A stretch of DNA of 64,000 nucleotides from Luzula sylvatica (Eukaryota; Streptophyta; Magnoliopsida; Poales; Juncaceae), in NCBI GenBank assembly GCA_946800325.1, contig OX326957.1, positions 61,153,070 through 61,217,069 of the forward strand. Direction: 5' to 3'. Positions 43,697 to 57,148 of this stretch are shown piece after piece. The number at the start of each line of letters is the position of its first letter. The first letter of the stretch is position 1. The notes beneath the pieces are model-generated. The model made no database searches. It worked only from the letters and a program-made list of their open reading frames with translations, and was not told the origin of the DNA. The position numbers and the translations under genes are program-made.

Positions 43697-46600
43697 CACT
43701 ACAACACATGATTTTTAGGGTCGGGCTGCCCCTAAAATTTGCTCATTATTGGGTCGGCCAGCCCCAATAATTCGTTTGGGTCGGTCAATACAGGGTCAGC
43801 CCGACCCTGGTAGTTTGAATTGTTGGGTCCGCCCGCCCCAACAGTTATTGGGTCTGCCCCTACCTCCCCTACTACACTGTTGGGTCGCCCTGTTAACGGG
43901 TCGGCCCGTCCCTAGCTCCAGCGTCAGCCCGTCCGAAACAACCTGCCCGCCCCAATAAGTACTTGCAGCCGCCCGACCCAAACACTGCCCGACCCAAAAC
44001 ACATTAGCGTCTGCCCGACCCATTAATTTCCCGCCCCAATACACAATAGCGTCGGCCCACCCCAGAATCTACCGACCCAAATCCCTGCCATTTTCTGCTG
44101 CTGTCCCCTCACCTTTTTTCCCTCTCTCTTTATAACCCCCCCTTCAGACCTAATTCCTTTTTTTCCCTCTACACTTTGTTTCCCTCTAAGTCCGCAGCCC
44201 TCATTTCTTCCTCAGTCTAGCGGCCAACACAGCCCACAACTCATTTTCTCCCACTCTCTCCTCCTCGATTTGAAGATGGCGAATGAAGAAGACGGATGAG
44301 TCAAGCTCGTTTTCAGATTTTTCTTTGAAGGTTTGAATCTATTTTGCTAGTTTATTTTTTGTTCAATCAAGTGTGGAAATGTTAAAATATCTGTTGAAAT
44401 GTCTATGCTTTCGATTTTGTACTGTAATTTCACTGTTTTCAGATGTAGCTTTCGATTTTTTTGCTTATTTCCTGCTCGATTTGTTCAATCTATTTTTGCT
44501 TGCATTTTCAGAAAATTCCTTGTTTTTAATTCGATTTGGGGGTGCATGCATAAAATTTTCACATGTAAATCAAGTTGTTTTTAATTCGATTTGGGAGTTT
44601 TTAGTTCTGTTTTTTTTTTAATTATGTTTTTTTTTTAATTCTGTTGTTTTTAATTCTGTATTTTTCGAATTTATTTTTTTAATTCTGTTTTTGTTCCAAA
44701 TTTTTTTTATTTTGTTTTTATTTTTTTTAATTCACTTGTAAACAAATACATTTTTATTTTTAATTCTGTTTTTGTTCCAATTTTTTTTTTTTTTTGGTTT
44801 TGCAGAAATCTAGTTGTTTTTTTTTATTATTTTTTCGAATTAACATTTCGGAGTTTTTTCAATTTTTTTAACATTTCTGATTTTTTCGAATTTATTTTCC
44901 GGTTTTTCGGAAAAATTTCTGGACATTCTTTGATATTATTTCTGGACATTTTTGGTAATGTAAAATTTCTGGACATTCTTTGATATTAACTGAAAATTTC
45001 AGGACATTTTTAGAAGTTAAAAAATTATTGTGTTTCAAAATTGGCAGGTACGTGTTTATGTTAGGCTGGGTTTGATAAGGAGAGGACAAAGAAGTTAGTT
45101 TTTCGGTAAAAAAAATAGGTTCGTCCTTATTATGTTTTAATTTTTATATTTCTTATATGGTAGGAATAATAAAAATTTAGGGTTACATGTTTTTTTTTTT
45201 CAAATCTGGCAGGAAATATACGGTAGTTTTTTGGAAGCGAGAAGAGGACTAGTTTTTTGGAAGTGAGACGATTGTGAGAATTGACGAGGCGAGAAAAGGA
45301 GATAATTCAGTTTTTCGGAAGATTTCGTTGGATTAAGGTAAATGATTTAAATTTGTTTATCTTATTTGTATTAGAGTATAAAATAATTGTGGTAGTATGA
45401 TTTGGTTTAGTTTAGATTTTAGGTTAAGGATAAATAACGAGATTTAAATAAACGGTAATATAAACATTGTAAAATTTTATATATTTTATATATTTTAAAT
45501 ATGAACTATTTTATATGAATATGAAGTTAGTAATAATTTAAGAATATAATGTTGTTAGTAGTAATTTAAGAATATAAAATTGGTAGTAGTAATTTAAGAA
45601 TATAATGTTGTTAAGGATATAAATAAAGGACTAGTTTCGTAATAATTTATTTAAGAATATAATGTTGTTTGTAATAATTTAAGAATATATGATATTTTAA
45701 ATTTTATATGATATATTTATTGTACATTTTAATATTTAATAATATACGATTTATATTATTTATACGATTTAAATTATTTAAAAAATGATGTATCTAATTC
45801 TATTCAAAAATTTATTTTAATACACACTATTCATTGTATAAAAATAATGTAGTTAGTAATATAATTTAAGAAACAATATGTATTTAAGTTATGTATTTTA
45901 ATAATTAGTTGCTGGTCCACATATGCTCTGCGATATATCTTCTAATTTAATTTTTCTATATAGATATAAATTTTCAACGTGTCATTACATTTTATGTCTT
46001 CTTATTTTTTAGGACATGTTGGGGTGTTCGTTTTACCCGCACGATGACGATGATGGTATGAATTTATAGAACTATGATTAGGTTGTTTGTGAATTTGTGT
46101 GTTTCCGTGTTCTCTTTGTGTTGGTGAATTTATGCGTAGGATCTATGTTTGTTTGTTTGTGTATTTGGTTGTTTGTTGAATTTGTGTGTTTGTGTATTTT
46201 CTAGGATTTGGGATTGTCGTTCAATTTGTGCGTAGGATTTATCTCTTTTTGTTGAATTTATTTCGTTTAATTTGTGTGTGATTGCTTCATATAAATATAA
46301 ATATATATTATATAATTGGATAAATATATAATAATTTCTGTAATAAAATTAATTATTAATTATATGTATATATAATGACATAATATATAATTAATATAAT
46401 ATATAATTATAAATAATATATAATTATTGCTGACATCCTATTAGGGTCGGCCCGCCCCAATAATGACATCCTTGTAGGGTCGGCCCGCCCCATTAAGGCT
46501 GACAACCGTACTGACTTGACAACTGCACCATTATTGATCTGACAACGTTATAGGGTCGGCCCGCCCCTCTATACCCCGACCCAAAAGTGTTATAGGGTCG

Positions 46601-46757
46601 TCCCGCCCCTGTCAGGATCGTCCCGCCCCTGTCAGGATCGTCACTTTTAGGGACACCAAGTTAGGGTCGCCTGGCCGACCCAATAACCTATAGGGACGAT
46701 TTTGAGGTCTTGTTGGGTCAGTTTTGGCTGCCCCAATAACCCATATGTGTTGTAGTG
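43697..46757. mobile_element. Non-autonomous CACTA element 2
   Basis: The ends are CACTACAACACATG and CATATGTGTTGTAGTG, flanked by TAT (43694-43696 and 46758-46760). Subterminal arrays of GGGTCGGCCCGCCCC-type repeats lie at 43728-44075 and 46435-46740. The 3,061-bp interior has a C-rich and then T-rich stretch and AT-rich sequence, without a transposase. It is related in ends and design to CACTA element 1 but its interior differs. It splits the AT-rich repeat shared with 21690-22270. Confidence 0.93.
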
Positions 46758-47345
46758 TATGTTCAAGTTAGACTAAATATATTCAATTGTTGATCATTTC
46801 ACATAAGATTACATGATTGATCAAATATGAATAAATAGTCAATATATAAAATATTAATAATTTAATATGAAATATTATAAAACATACAACATATAGTACT
46901 ATTATTTTAGAAATTTAATTTTCAAAATTTATCAAATATATTCTTTTTTTTTATTATGACATTCATATTAGCATAATTCATACATATGTAACATATCATT
47001 TTTCATAATTTGAATTTGTACAAAAATTATGTAAAAAATACAATGCAAAAAATGCATTTTTACATAATATAATTTCAAATATTTTATTTACATAATAAAA
47101 TTTAAAGTATTAATATTTATTTTTTAAAATTATAATTATAATAATCTCATATAATACTAAGTTGATTATATTTGTATTTTTAATCAAACTAATTCAATAT
47201 TAATATTTTAAATATTTTATTGTACTATGGAGGCCAATGATAATAAACTTTATAGTATTGTTAATACTATTTTAATACTGTTATGTTTATTTTTGTTAAA
47301 AAAATTATGTTCATTTGACTGTAATATTTCATCATTGTCAAGAAA
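46758..47345 (+). repeat. Dispersed AT-rich repeat, copy 2, right half
   Basis: Collinear with 21690-22270, ending at the shared motif GTAATATTTCATCATTGTC. After this point copy 2 returns to LTR-like sequence and copy 1 diverges. Confidence 0.85.
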
Positions 47346-47708
47346 AACTACAATTAGGGTTTCACCAAAATAGTTTCGGTTTACCCTAAAGATGAAGAAC
47401 GTGTTCAAGACGGTCTCGAGTCGTGTGGGAATAGGACACACGCGTTGTCGGAGTGGGAGCACGATGGAAACCACGACGGTGTCAAGACATGTGACGTGAG
47501 ACGTACAAGAGACGGCCGGAGTTGAGAAGAAGAAGGAAGAACAAGCGCTGCAACCCTTCGTCCACCATCAATTTGGTGCAGTATGGTTGTCTACTACTTC
47601 TTCCATGATTCGCACGCTCGGAATCGATGGCGGACTCCTCGGAATTGAGGAAAAGGCTCTGCGTCCCTCATCTGCTGCGCGGGGTGCGGGACCGTCGATA
47701 TCCCGACA

Positions 47709-49220
47709 GTGGTATCATAGCAACCGCCATTCGATATTGAGTTGCAATTAACTTCCGGATCACAACGTGCATCATGCACCATGTGTAGCTAGTATTTTCT
47801 CCCATTGTTTTGTTGTATTATAAATAGAGAGAAGAGAGAGAATTAATACATATGATTGATGCAATAGTTTCTTCTTGTAAGAACTCGAGACCTTGTCTCT
47901 TTATACTTTAATGAATCGAATTCGAATTATTTAAAGTTTGTATCTTCATCTCATTTTATCTTAATTTGCGGTTGTTTTAGTAAGGATTCGAGGTCGAATC
48001 CTTACAGAGAGGAAGAGATACAATTCTTATGCATCTATATATGATTTATCTCGCTCTACGATAATTAGTTATTTCACCTACATAAAATTGAGAGCTTAGA
48101 AATTCTAATTATATCCTAATTATTTTATTAACATCTCATCAACAATACTCGCCAAAAGCCTCCTAAAATGCTAGACCGGACCTGGAGCTCATGGTTGGAA
48201 AGGAGGCGAAAATCTTCACAACAAGACCTGAACACACTGACACGATTGGAAATACCTTAACTCTGACTTGTATTGTATAGCATATTTTGATTAGGGAGGG
48301 GAGTATGCAGGCCGTAGCAGTTCCAGAAATATAGCGGTTCCTCGACTAGCGTCGCCGTCAAAAAAATTCTTGGATATCCATGACAGTTGATACTCTGGAT
48401 TGCAAGCTTCTGCAATCTTTGAATGTCGAAGGGATTATCAAGTAATCTTCAAGCAAGGTCATGTGATCCATGAATATAAGGAGGGCTATTAGAAGGAAGT
48501 TCTTATTTGGAGGCTATTTGTTTTGTTGGAAAAGAAGGTTATTATTTTGATGTACTTTGAATTAAATGTCATGTTTTGTTGTTGAAATTATTGGTGAATT
48601 TTTGGTGTTATGATTTTAATAAATAAGATGTTCACACGAATAATAACTCACAAGGGACTAATTCTCACAAGTGTCATGGTTCCAATGAATATAGAAAATT
48701 GATCTCGTATATATTAACAAATCGATTCTCTACATGAAATTCTTCAATGCCAATCTTACATAAAGTCCATTAAGCTATCATATTCTAACCAATGTAATTT
48801 CATATCATCCATTAAGTTATCATATTCTAACCAATGTAACATACTAACTAACAACAATAAAAGGGTTTATATATAATCTTGATGTAAACACATAATGTGA
48901 TTACACATTTCTATCAGACAATTGGTCGAACATGTGGCGGGCTAGATCCAAATAATTTGATTTGCAGGTAGCACCAAGATTTGAATTCTATGAATAATCA
49001 TTTGATTATTTGAGAACTGAAAAGTCAAATTATCTAACTTATTGCATTGTCAATACAGCTCAATTAATTGGTTAGAATGAAATTGAGCTGGATATAGATT
49101 GGAGACGATGATTTGAGCATGAATGCATGTACCCAAGGACAAAGGTCTCTTGGTCCTAGAATACTAGATTAGATTGGTTGATGTGAGGGAAGAGTAAGGA
49201 AGGGCCGAAGGGGTACAAGC
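47709..49220 (+). other. Degenerate retrotransposon internal region and unassigned DNA
   Basis: TGGTATCATAGC at 47710-47721 is one base off the tRNA-Met primer binding site, so an LTR element's internal part starts here. No gag or pol could be read. 47830-48050 contains TATA-like ATAAATAGAGAGAA and a small inverted pair around AAGGATTCGAGGTCGAATCC. 48100-49220 has nothing I can assign. Confidence 0.5.
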
Positions 49221-49548
49221 TGTTAACTTAATTAAGAAGTTTAAAGATAATAATCTGAGGTTTTTTTTTATTAACAATATGAGTTTGTTATTCATTGCTT
49301 AAAGTTTAAAACCAAAAACTCTAACAAACTCTAACAGACTCTACCTATACATATTCAGTATTATTTACGACTTCTTACGTACTTCACTTTGAACCATTGA
49401 CTGACTGCCACATCATATGTGTGATAAGTGAAAGTAAAAGGCCCTATAAATAATTAAAAGAAAATAATATGTAAAAAGTCCATGAGCTAAAGCCCAAACT
49501 AATAGCCGTTAATAACCGCTGAAGGTTAGTGTAGATTTTTCGCTAACA
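49221..49548 (-). repeat. 3' LTR of a minus-strand copia element
   Basis: 328 bp, on the minus strand TGTTAGCG...GTTAACA, directly preceded by a purine tract (GCAGGGGGA) and the end of a copia pol gene. The partner LTR is not in the window. Confidence 0.75.
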
Positions 49549-49734
49549 TCCCCCTGCAAGCGAACGAGGAGCTTGAAGAACTGTGAGCTTGGATCTGAGC
49601 CATCGGAACCATTGAAAGATAAGACCCTTGGTGAATAGATCAGTTAGTTGCTCAGCATAGCAGAGATATCGAACAAACAAGCATTTGGAAGCCACTTTTT
49701 CTCTTACAAAATGAAAATATATTTCAATGTACTA
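49549..49734 (-). pseudogene. Copia RNase H C-terminus
   Basis: The minus strand reads EIYFHFVREKVASKCLFVRY, then EQLTDLFTKGL and WLRSKLTVLQAP to the stop just before the LTR. This is the end of Ty1/copia pol. The upstream part is cut off near 49735, where a repeat-rich element begins. Confidence 0.85.
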
Positions 49735-51332
<1,598 letters not shown>

Positions 51333-51744
51333 GGGCATGTTTGATTTGAGGGTTTGTGATATACATGGATTGTGAAATACATGTATTTCACTATCCATGT
51401 ATTTGGTAATCCGTGTGAGTTGTTTGATTTGATGTATTTTGAAATCATGTATATGAAATCCTTTGTTTGAATCTTGGTGCAAAATACAGATTTTTAATAT
51501 TTTAATATTTAATTCTTTATTATATTATATTATAATACATTATTTTATATTATATTGTATTATATTGTTTTATATCATATTATATTATACTATGTTATAT
51601 CATTTATATTATATTATATTGTTTTATATTATATTATTATGCGATATGATATTATATTATATTATATTATATTATATAATATTATATTATATTATGTTGT
51701 TTTATATTCTATATTCTATTGCTTTAAATAATATTATATAATAT

Positions 51745-51960
51745 TTTATACATATTATTAAACCCGACCCGGAACATTTAACCCGACCCGTTAAATTACT
51801 CTAACCCCTCTCTCTCCACTCCACTCCAGCGCCTCTTCCTCTCTGTCTCTCTCGCGACTCTCTCTCTCTCTCTCTCTCGTGGTCTCTCTAGGTCAGTTCC
51901 AGCCATCGCCATGTTCCACTCCACTCCAGCGCCCTGCTCCAGCCCTGCTGCAGCTCTCTC
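51745..51960 (+). repeat. GC-rich inverted arm, left
   Basis: It begins AACCCGACCCGGAACATTTA and continues with CTCCACTCCACTCCAGCGCC and CT-rich runs. Its inverse occurs at 60826-61040 with only small differences at the outer end and rearranged short repeats at the inner end. Confidence 0.85.
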
Positions 51961-52549
51961 TAGGTCAGTTCTCTCTCTAGGATTCTCTCTCTCCAGCCAT
52001 CGCCTCTCTCTCTTCTTGTTTTCTGGTTTCGATTATGCAAAATTTTAGGGGTTTTTTTCCGCCATGCTCCTGCTCCAGCCAATTTAGTGCCAATTTAGGG
52101 TTCTTTGTTTCAATTAGGGTTCTCTCTTTCTCTTTCATTCAGCGTACGAATCTGGCAAATTGGTCCTGCTGGTCAGTGAGACTGCTCGGTAAGTATAAGC
52201 CATCTCTCTTTCTCTTTCATTCAGCGTGCATAATCGAACGATAATTTCAATATTTCAATTAATTCCAGAACGTTCTAGAAGATACACATACACGTACAAT
52301 CAGATCCTGCGCATGGTCGCCATGTGGCAAGTTCCTAGCCACAGGAAGCTTCGACGCTACAACCGCAATTTGGAAATACATATCCGGCGATTTCGAATGT
52401 GCTGCCACTCTCGAGGTACAAAATTAGCCTAAAATTATTCTCATTTTGCAGAATGGTACGTAATCAACCCTCCCATTAAATTTTCACCAATTTGGCTCAA
52501 AACTAGAAGGCCACGTCGCCGTTATTGTTCCTCTCCTTACATCGGCACC

Positions 52550-53030
52550 GTGCACACGACTGTTCATCACGAACTTACTGTTCACCCGGTACTGTTCACG
52601 TATTTACTGTTCGCACGGTTACTGTTTACATATTTACTGTTCGAACGGTCACTGTTCGCAGAAATGTTTTTTTTTAGCCTGAGTTGGTATTATTATTTTT
52701 TAGTGCTTATTATAACAGTTTTGATTGCTATAAAGCTGCGTCTTTTATGCGTCTATGTACCAAGCTGCGTTTTTTATAACAGTTTTGATTGGTACCAAAT
52801 TGCGTCTTTTATGTTTTTTTGTGCGTCTTTTATGCGTCTATGTACCAAGTTGCGTCCTTTTGTTAGCCTGAGTTGGTATTATTGTTTTTTTGTGCTTATT
52901 ATAACAGTTTTGATTGGTACCAAACTGGGTCTTTTATGCGTCTATGTACCAAGCTGCGTTTTTTGTGTTTATTATAACAGTTATGATTGGTACCAAGCTG
53001 CGTCTTTTATGTTTTTTTGTTTGTCTTTTT
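52550..53030 (+). repeat. Short tandem repeats in the CIA1 intron
   Basis: 52555-52665 contains about seven copies of an ACTGTTCRC-type motif. 52700-53020 contains about four diverged copies of a roughly 90-bp unit (ATAACAGTTTTGATTGGTAC, then AAGCTGCGTCTTTTATGCGT). No function can be assigned. Confidence 0.8.
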
Positions 53031-53479
53031 CAGAATTTTATTTTATTTGACATGTCTGGTATTCTAAATAAAACATTTGAATTTCTCTTTTGGAACATAT
53101 GATATGCTTTCAGAAGGAAAAAAATTTGTATTTATTGCAAAATACTTGTGAGACTATTTTTTTTTTTTTTTTTTTGAAAAAGAATGGAGTGGGCTTTATT
53201 GTCCCACTTCCAAACTGTTACGCGTATATATGAGAAAAAATTATGTTTTTTACAATCCCCAATATACCTATCATTTCTATCTCCCTAAAATTCACTACCT
53301 ACCTATTTTTCCATACTTGCTGCAAGATAAAAAAACCTATACATACTATTCAACTATGCATGAAATATCAAGAAAGAAATAAACCCAAATACTATGCATG
53401 AAATACTCAGGCCCATTTTTCGCAGCCCAAAAATGCCCCCTTTTTTTTTCTTTTCTCTCTTCTTCTTCTCTTCTCTTCT

Positions 53480-56400
53480 CTACCTCTCTTCTACTGTCAC
53501 AGCCGCCTCAAAAGCTCCTCCTTTCTTCCTTCCCTTTCTCTCCAAGGCAACTTTATGAAGCAGAAATTCATCTCGTATCTCCTCGATAAGCTGATGGGTC
53601 CTCTTCTGACCGCCGTCAAAAATCCTCCTGCATCTTTCTCGCCAAACGCCGTGGGTAAAAATTGCCGCTTCACTTTTAACTTTCTCATTTACACCCTTCT
53701 CAAAACATAAATCCCACGAATTCTTACTTAATCCTTTCTCACTCTCTCTTAGGATCTGATATTGCCTCCAAGTTTCCTTAACACCATTACAGCCACCACC
53801 AAGGAGATGCACTACCGACTCCTCTTCCTTCAGACACATAGCACATCGATTCACCAGGTACATCCCTTTTTTTTTTAAATTGTCTGTAGTTAAAATAGCA
53901 TTTTGCTTAATTAACCACAAGAAAATTTTTAACTTGAGAGGCATTTTCGAATCCCAAATATAAGATAATCTTTCATCAAAATCCTTCTTATCTTCTTCTA
54001 TCAGAAATTGATAACAACTTTTAACTGAAAACTTTTTTCTTTCTCCCCCATTCCAACTAATAATATCTTTTTCATTATCTTTTATCTCTGTCTCTTCCAA
54101 AACAATTTTCAATTTTTCCAACTGATCTAAAGCTTTTGTTGATAGACCCTGCTTCAATTTTAATTTCTCCCTAATTTCCCCTTTCTCCATCACCAGTTCT
54201 TTCACTGTTCCATTTTTTCTCTCAACAAAGCTATATAAGGATGCATGAGAGATCATCAATTTCTCATCTTCATGCCACTTACTATACCAGAAATTAGTGT
54301 CATCTCCATTATTAACCTCAAATTTGGCATTACTAAAGAATAAAACCATCAATTTCCTCACACTTTTCCAAAAATATGAATCATTCTTATTTTCCTGATT
54401 AATATCCTCCCCACTTAGATTACTTACTAAAAACCTCCATCTTAGCAATCCTTTTTCTTCCCTATTCATGAAAAATTTCCAAGCCCATTTCATGATAAGG
54501 GCCTTATTGAATTTTTCCAAATCAATTATTCCAAGTCCCCCCTTCTTTTTTGGTCTAATTACTTTCTCCCATTTAATCAAATGATACCCTTTTTCTTTGT
54601 GTCCTTTCCATAAAAAATTCCTTCTAATTTTGTCCATCTCTAAAATAACCCATTTTGGTACCTTGAAAACTGAGAAATAAAATATGGGGACAGTAGACAG
54701 TACTGAATTAATCAGAGTCAATCTTCCCCCTATTGTCAACAAAGCCCCTTTCCAATTACTCAATTTCTTTCTTAATTTTTCAATTAGGGTTTTATAGAAT
54801 TCTTTATTTGGTTTTTTAAAATGTAATGGCATTCCCAAATAATTAAATGGCAATTTATTAACTGCACATCCTAATTCATCAGAAATACCTTTTATATCTT
54901 CTTCAGATTCCCCAATCAAAGCAATTTCAGATTTTTCATAGTTAATTCCCAAACCTGATACCTTACCAAATAAATCCAGAATTCCTTTTAGCATTTTTGC
55001 TTGATCTTTTTTAGGTTTCAACAAATACAGGGAGTCATCTGCATAATGCAATGACATAAATATCCCTTTTATTGGTTTGATCAGAACCCCTTCTTTGCTT
55101 AAATTCTCTATTACCCTTGCCAAAGTATCAATCACCATGATAAATAAATGTGGAGACAAGGGATCTCCTTGTCTCACACCTCTATTTAGATGTATAGATT
55201 TACCAGGAACTCCATTCAGCAGTATTTTTGTATTTCCTTTGAGAACACAATTCCTGATTCTCGAAATCCAATATTCCCCAAATCCTCTTGCTTTCATGAC
55301 TTCCAATAAAAAATCCCAAGAAACCATATCAAAAGCCTTTTTAATATCTGCTTTGAATATCAAGAGGGGCGAATTGGATACATTAGCAATATGTAACACT
55401 TCCCTTGCATACATATAGCAATCATTCAATTCCCTGTTTTCCATAAACCCTGCCTGATTTTCCTGGATCAAATCCCCAATCTTCCTTTTTAACCTGTTTG
55501 CCAGTATTTTTGAGTATATTTTCTGAACACTGCTGACTAGAGATATAGATCTGAAATCCTTAGGATTTTTAGCTCCATCTTTCTTAGGTATGAGAGCCAA
55601 ATATGAAGATTCAAACCCTTTTAATCCTTCTAAAATTTTTTCTGAATTAAAAATCCTGAGTAATTCCATTTTTAGTAGAGGTAAAAAAGCTTTAAAGAAT
55701 TCACCAGTGAACCCATCTGGGCCTGGTGCTTTGTGGGCTTTCCAACTTTTAATTACCTCTACTAATTCCTCCTCCTTAATTGCCTCATTTAGTTCAGATA
55801 AATCATTCTTTTCTTTGTCAAATATCTTCCTCAGATCAATCACCTCTCCTATATTCACCTTTTCTCCAGACTTTCCCATTAAATCCTTGAAGAAATTGAA
55901 CAAAATACCAGCCTTTGATTTATGATCATAGTGAATACCCAATGAATCTTCCATTGAAGCTATGAGTGATTTGGTTTTCCTCATTGAAGCATACATATGG
56001 AAATATTTTGTATTACCATCTCCTTCACAAAGCCAATTTAGTTTTGCTCTTTGCTTCCATTTGATCTCTTCCATTTCTTTTATTTCTAATAATTTTTCTT
56101 TCACAACTCTTCTCTTCTCTATCTCTTCCTTCGATAACTCTGCCCTATCTTCTTTCTCTTCCATCTTTTTTATGAATTCTTCATATTCCTTCATATACTC
56201 TTTATCTTTATATTTTTTTAATTTTTCCCAATTCTTTAATTTCCCCCCCAAGCTTTTCAGCTTATAATAAAATTCTTCCACTGAATAAGCTTGATTTTCC
56301 TTCAAATGATTCTCAATTATATTCACCGCCTCCTTATTTCTTAACCAATAATTCTCAAACCTAAACCCATTAAATTTGGGAAAATTTGATGACATTTCAA

Positions 56401-57106
56401 GCATCAAGGGGCAATGGTCAGAAATTTCACTGTAATATGCATTTTGCATAATATTAGGAAACATTAATCCCCATTTATTTGAATATATGAATCTATCAAT
56501 TCTTGCCCTTGCCCCAGAACTGGCCCATGTGTATGATCTCCCTTTCATATGGATATTTATCATCTCAAAATTATTTATAAATTCCTTAAAAACCTCCATA
56601 TCCCTCCAATCTCTGTGTAAATCACCTTTTTTATCTTCTTTAGCTAACACCATATTAAAGTCACCAAAAATAATCCAAGGAAGATCTACTCTGTTTAATC
56701 TAACTCCCCCCAATTCCAACAGGCATTCCTTCTTATGTTCCAATTTCTGTGGACCATATACATTTGATACTAGAATCAAAGTATCATCCCATTTACATTT
56801 CATAATCACAGATAGATTATATTTGGTACCAGTAATTCTTGCTTCTAATTGAAACAAATTTTTATCCCAAGTAGTTAATATTCCTCCAGAGGCTCCCTTA
56901 GATTCCACAGCTTCATATTCTTCCAATACATTTCCACCAATCTCTTTGAACAATTGTTGAGATAAATCCTTCAACTTTGTTTCTTGCAATCCAACAATCT
57001 GTGGTTTGTGCTTATATATAAAATCTTTCACTTTACCCCTTTTTAATTTCGCATTAAGACCCCTTACATTCCAGCTCAACATTTTTATATTTTTGGTTTT
57101 ATTCAT
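53480..57106 (-). CDS. LINE ORF2: endonuclease-reverse transcriptase, 1,208 aa
   Basis: The order is complete. AP-type endonuclease at about residues 8-240: MLSWNVRGLNAKLKRGK, GLQETKL, WIIFGDFNMV, ISDHCPLML. A coiled, Lys/Glu-rich linker. Reverse transcriptase at about 490-760: LIPKKDGAKNPKDFRSISLV, FKADIKKAFDMVSWDFL, RGVRQGDPLSPHLF, LHYADDSLYLL. The active-site box is YADD. Then the C-terminal domain (GRLTLINSVLSTVPIFYFSV) and a zf-RVT finger (CAMCLKEEESVVHLL), ending with a HGVWRERCRRIF motif and a short Lys/Arg tail. The enzyme nicks the target and copies the RNA onto it (target-primed reverse transcription). No stop or frameshift is present, which is unusual for this window. Confidence 0.95.
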   Translation of the reverse strand: MNKTKNIKMLSWNVRGLNAKLKRGKVKDFIYKHKPQIVGLQETKLKDLSQQLFKEIGGNVLEEYEAVESKGASGGILTTWDKNLFQLEARITGTKYNLSVIMKCKWDDTLILVSNVYGPQKLEHKKECLLELGGVRLNRVDLPWIIFGDFNMVLAKEDKKGDLHRDWRDMEVFKEFINNFEMINIHMKGRSYTWASSGARARIDRFIYSNKWGLMFPNIMQNAYYSEISDHCPLMLEMSSNFPKFNGFRFENYWLRNKEAVNIIENHLKENQAYSVEEFYYKLKSLGGKLKNWEKLKKYKDKEYMKEYEEFIKKMEEKEDRAELSKEEIEKRRVVKEKLLEIKEMEEIKWKQRAKLNWLCEGDGNTKYFHMYASMRKTKSLIASMEDSLGIHYDHKSKAGILFNFFKDLMGKSGEKVNIGEVIDLRKIFDKEKNDLSELNEAIKEEELVEVIKSWKAHKAPGPDGFTGEFFKAFLPLLKMELLRIFNSEKILEGLKGFESSYLALIPKKDGAKNPKDFRSISLVSSVQKIYSKILANRLKRKIGDLIQENQAGFMENRELNDCYMYAREVLHIANVSNSPLLIFKADIKKAFDMVSWDFLLEVMKARGFGEYWISRIRNCVLKGNTKILLNGVPGKSIHLNRGVRQGDPLSPHLFIMVIDTLARVIENLSKEGVLIKPIKGIFMSLHYADDSLYLLKPKKDQAKMLKGILDLFGKVSGLGINYEKSEIALIGESEEDIKGISDELGCAVNKLPFNYLGMPLHFKKPNKEFYKTLIEKLRKKLSNWKGALLTIGGRLTLINSVLSTVPIFYFSVFKVPKWVILEMDKIRRNFLWKGHKEKGYHLIKWEKVIRPKKKGGLGIIDLEKFNKALIMKWAWKFFMNREEKGLLRWRFLVSNLSGEDINQENKNDSYFWKSVRKLMVLFFSNAKFEVNNGDDTNFWYSKWHEDEKLMISHASLYSFVERKNGTVKELVMEKGEIREKLKLKQGLSTKALDQLEKLKIVLEETEIKDNEKDIISWNGGERKKFSVKSCYQFLIEEDKKDFDERLSYIWDSKMPLKLKIFLWLIKQNAILTTDNLKKKGMYLVNRCAMCLKEEESVVHLLGGGCNGVKETWRQYQILRESEKGLSKNSWDLCFEKGVNEKVKSEAAIFTHGVWRERCRRIFDGGQKRTHQLIEEIRDEFLLHKVALERKGRKKGGAFEAAVTVEER

Positions 57107-57148
57107 TTTGATTGAATTACCTTCTTATCTTTCTTACTCTTACTTTTT

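Larger units (their letters stand above)
42886..47708 (+). repeat. 5' LTR enlarged by nested repeats
   Basis: It begins TGAAGGAAATACAATTTTGG, matching the start of the solo LTR at 61311, and ends GATATCCCGACA at 47708, matching that LTR's end. A primer binding site follows directly. LTR-like sequence occupies about 42886-43285 and 47345-47708. Between them lie an AT-rich repeat and a CACTA element. The first part contains several CGTTCGAACGGAC palindromes (43005-43220). The internal region and 3' LTR are not recognisable downstream. Confidence 0.7.

Noticed and set aside
47821..48020. Possible complete gene or functional LTR promoter downstream of the primer binding site
   Set aside because: There is a TATA-like motif, but no open frame or LTR repeat could be linked to it.
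53398..53589. Small plus-strand frame at the end of the LINE
   Set aside because: It overlaps the 3' end of ORF2 in antisense and has a pyrimidine-rich composition; a shadow of the LINE.
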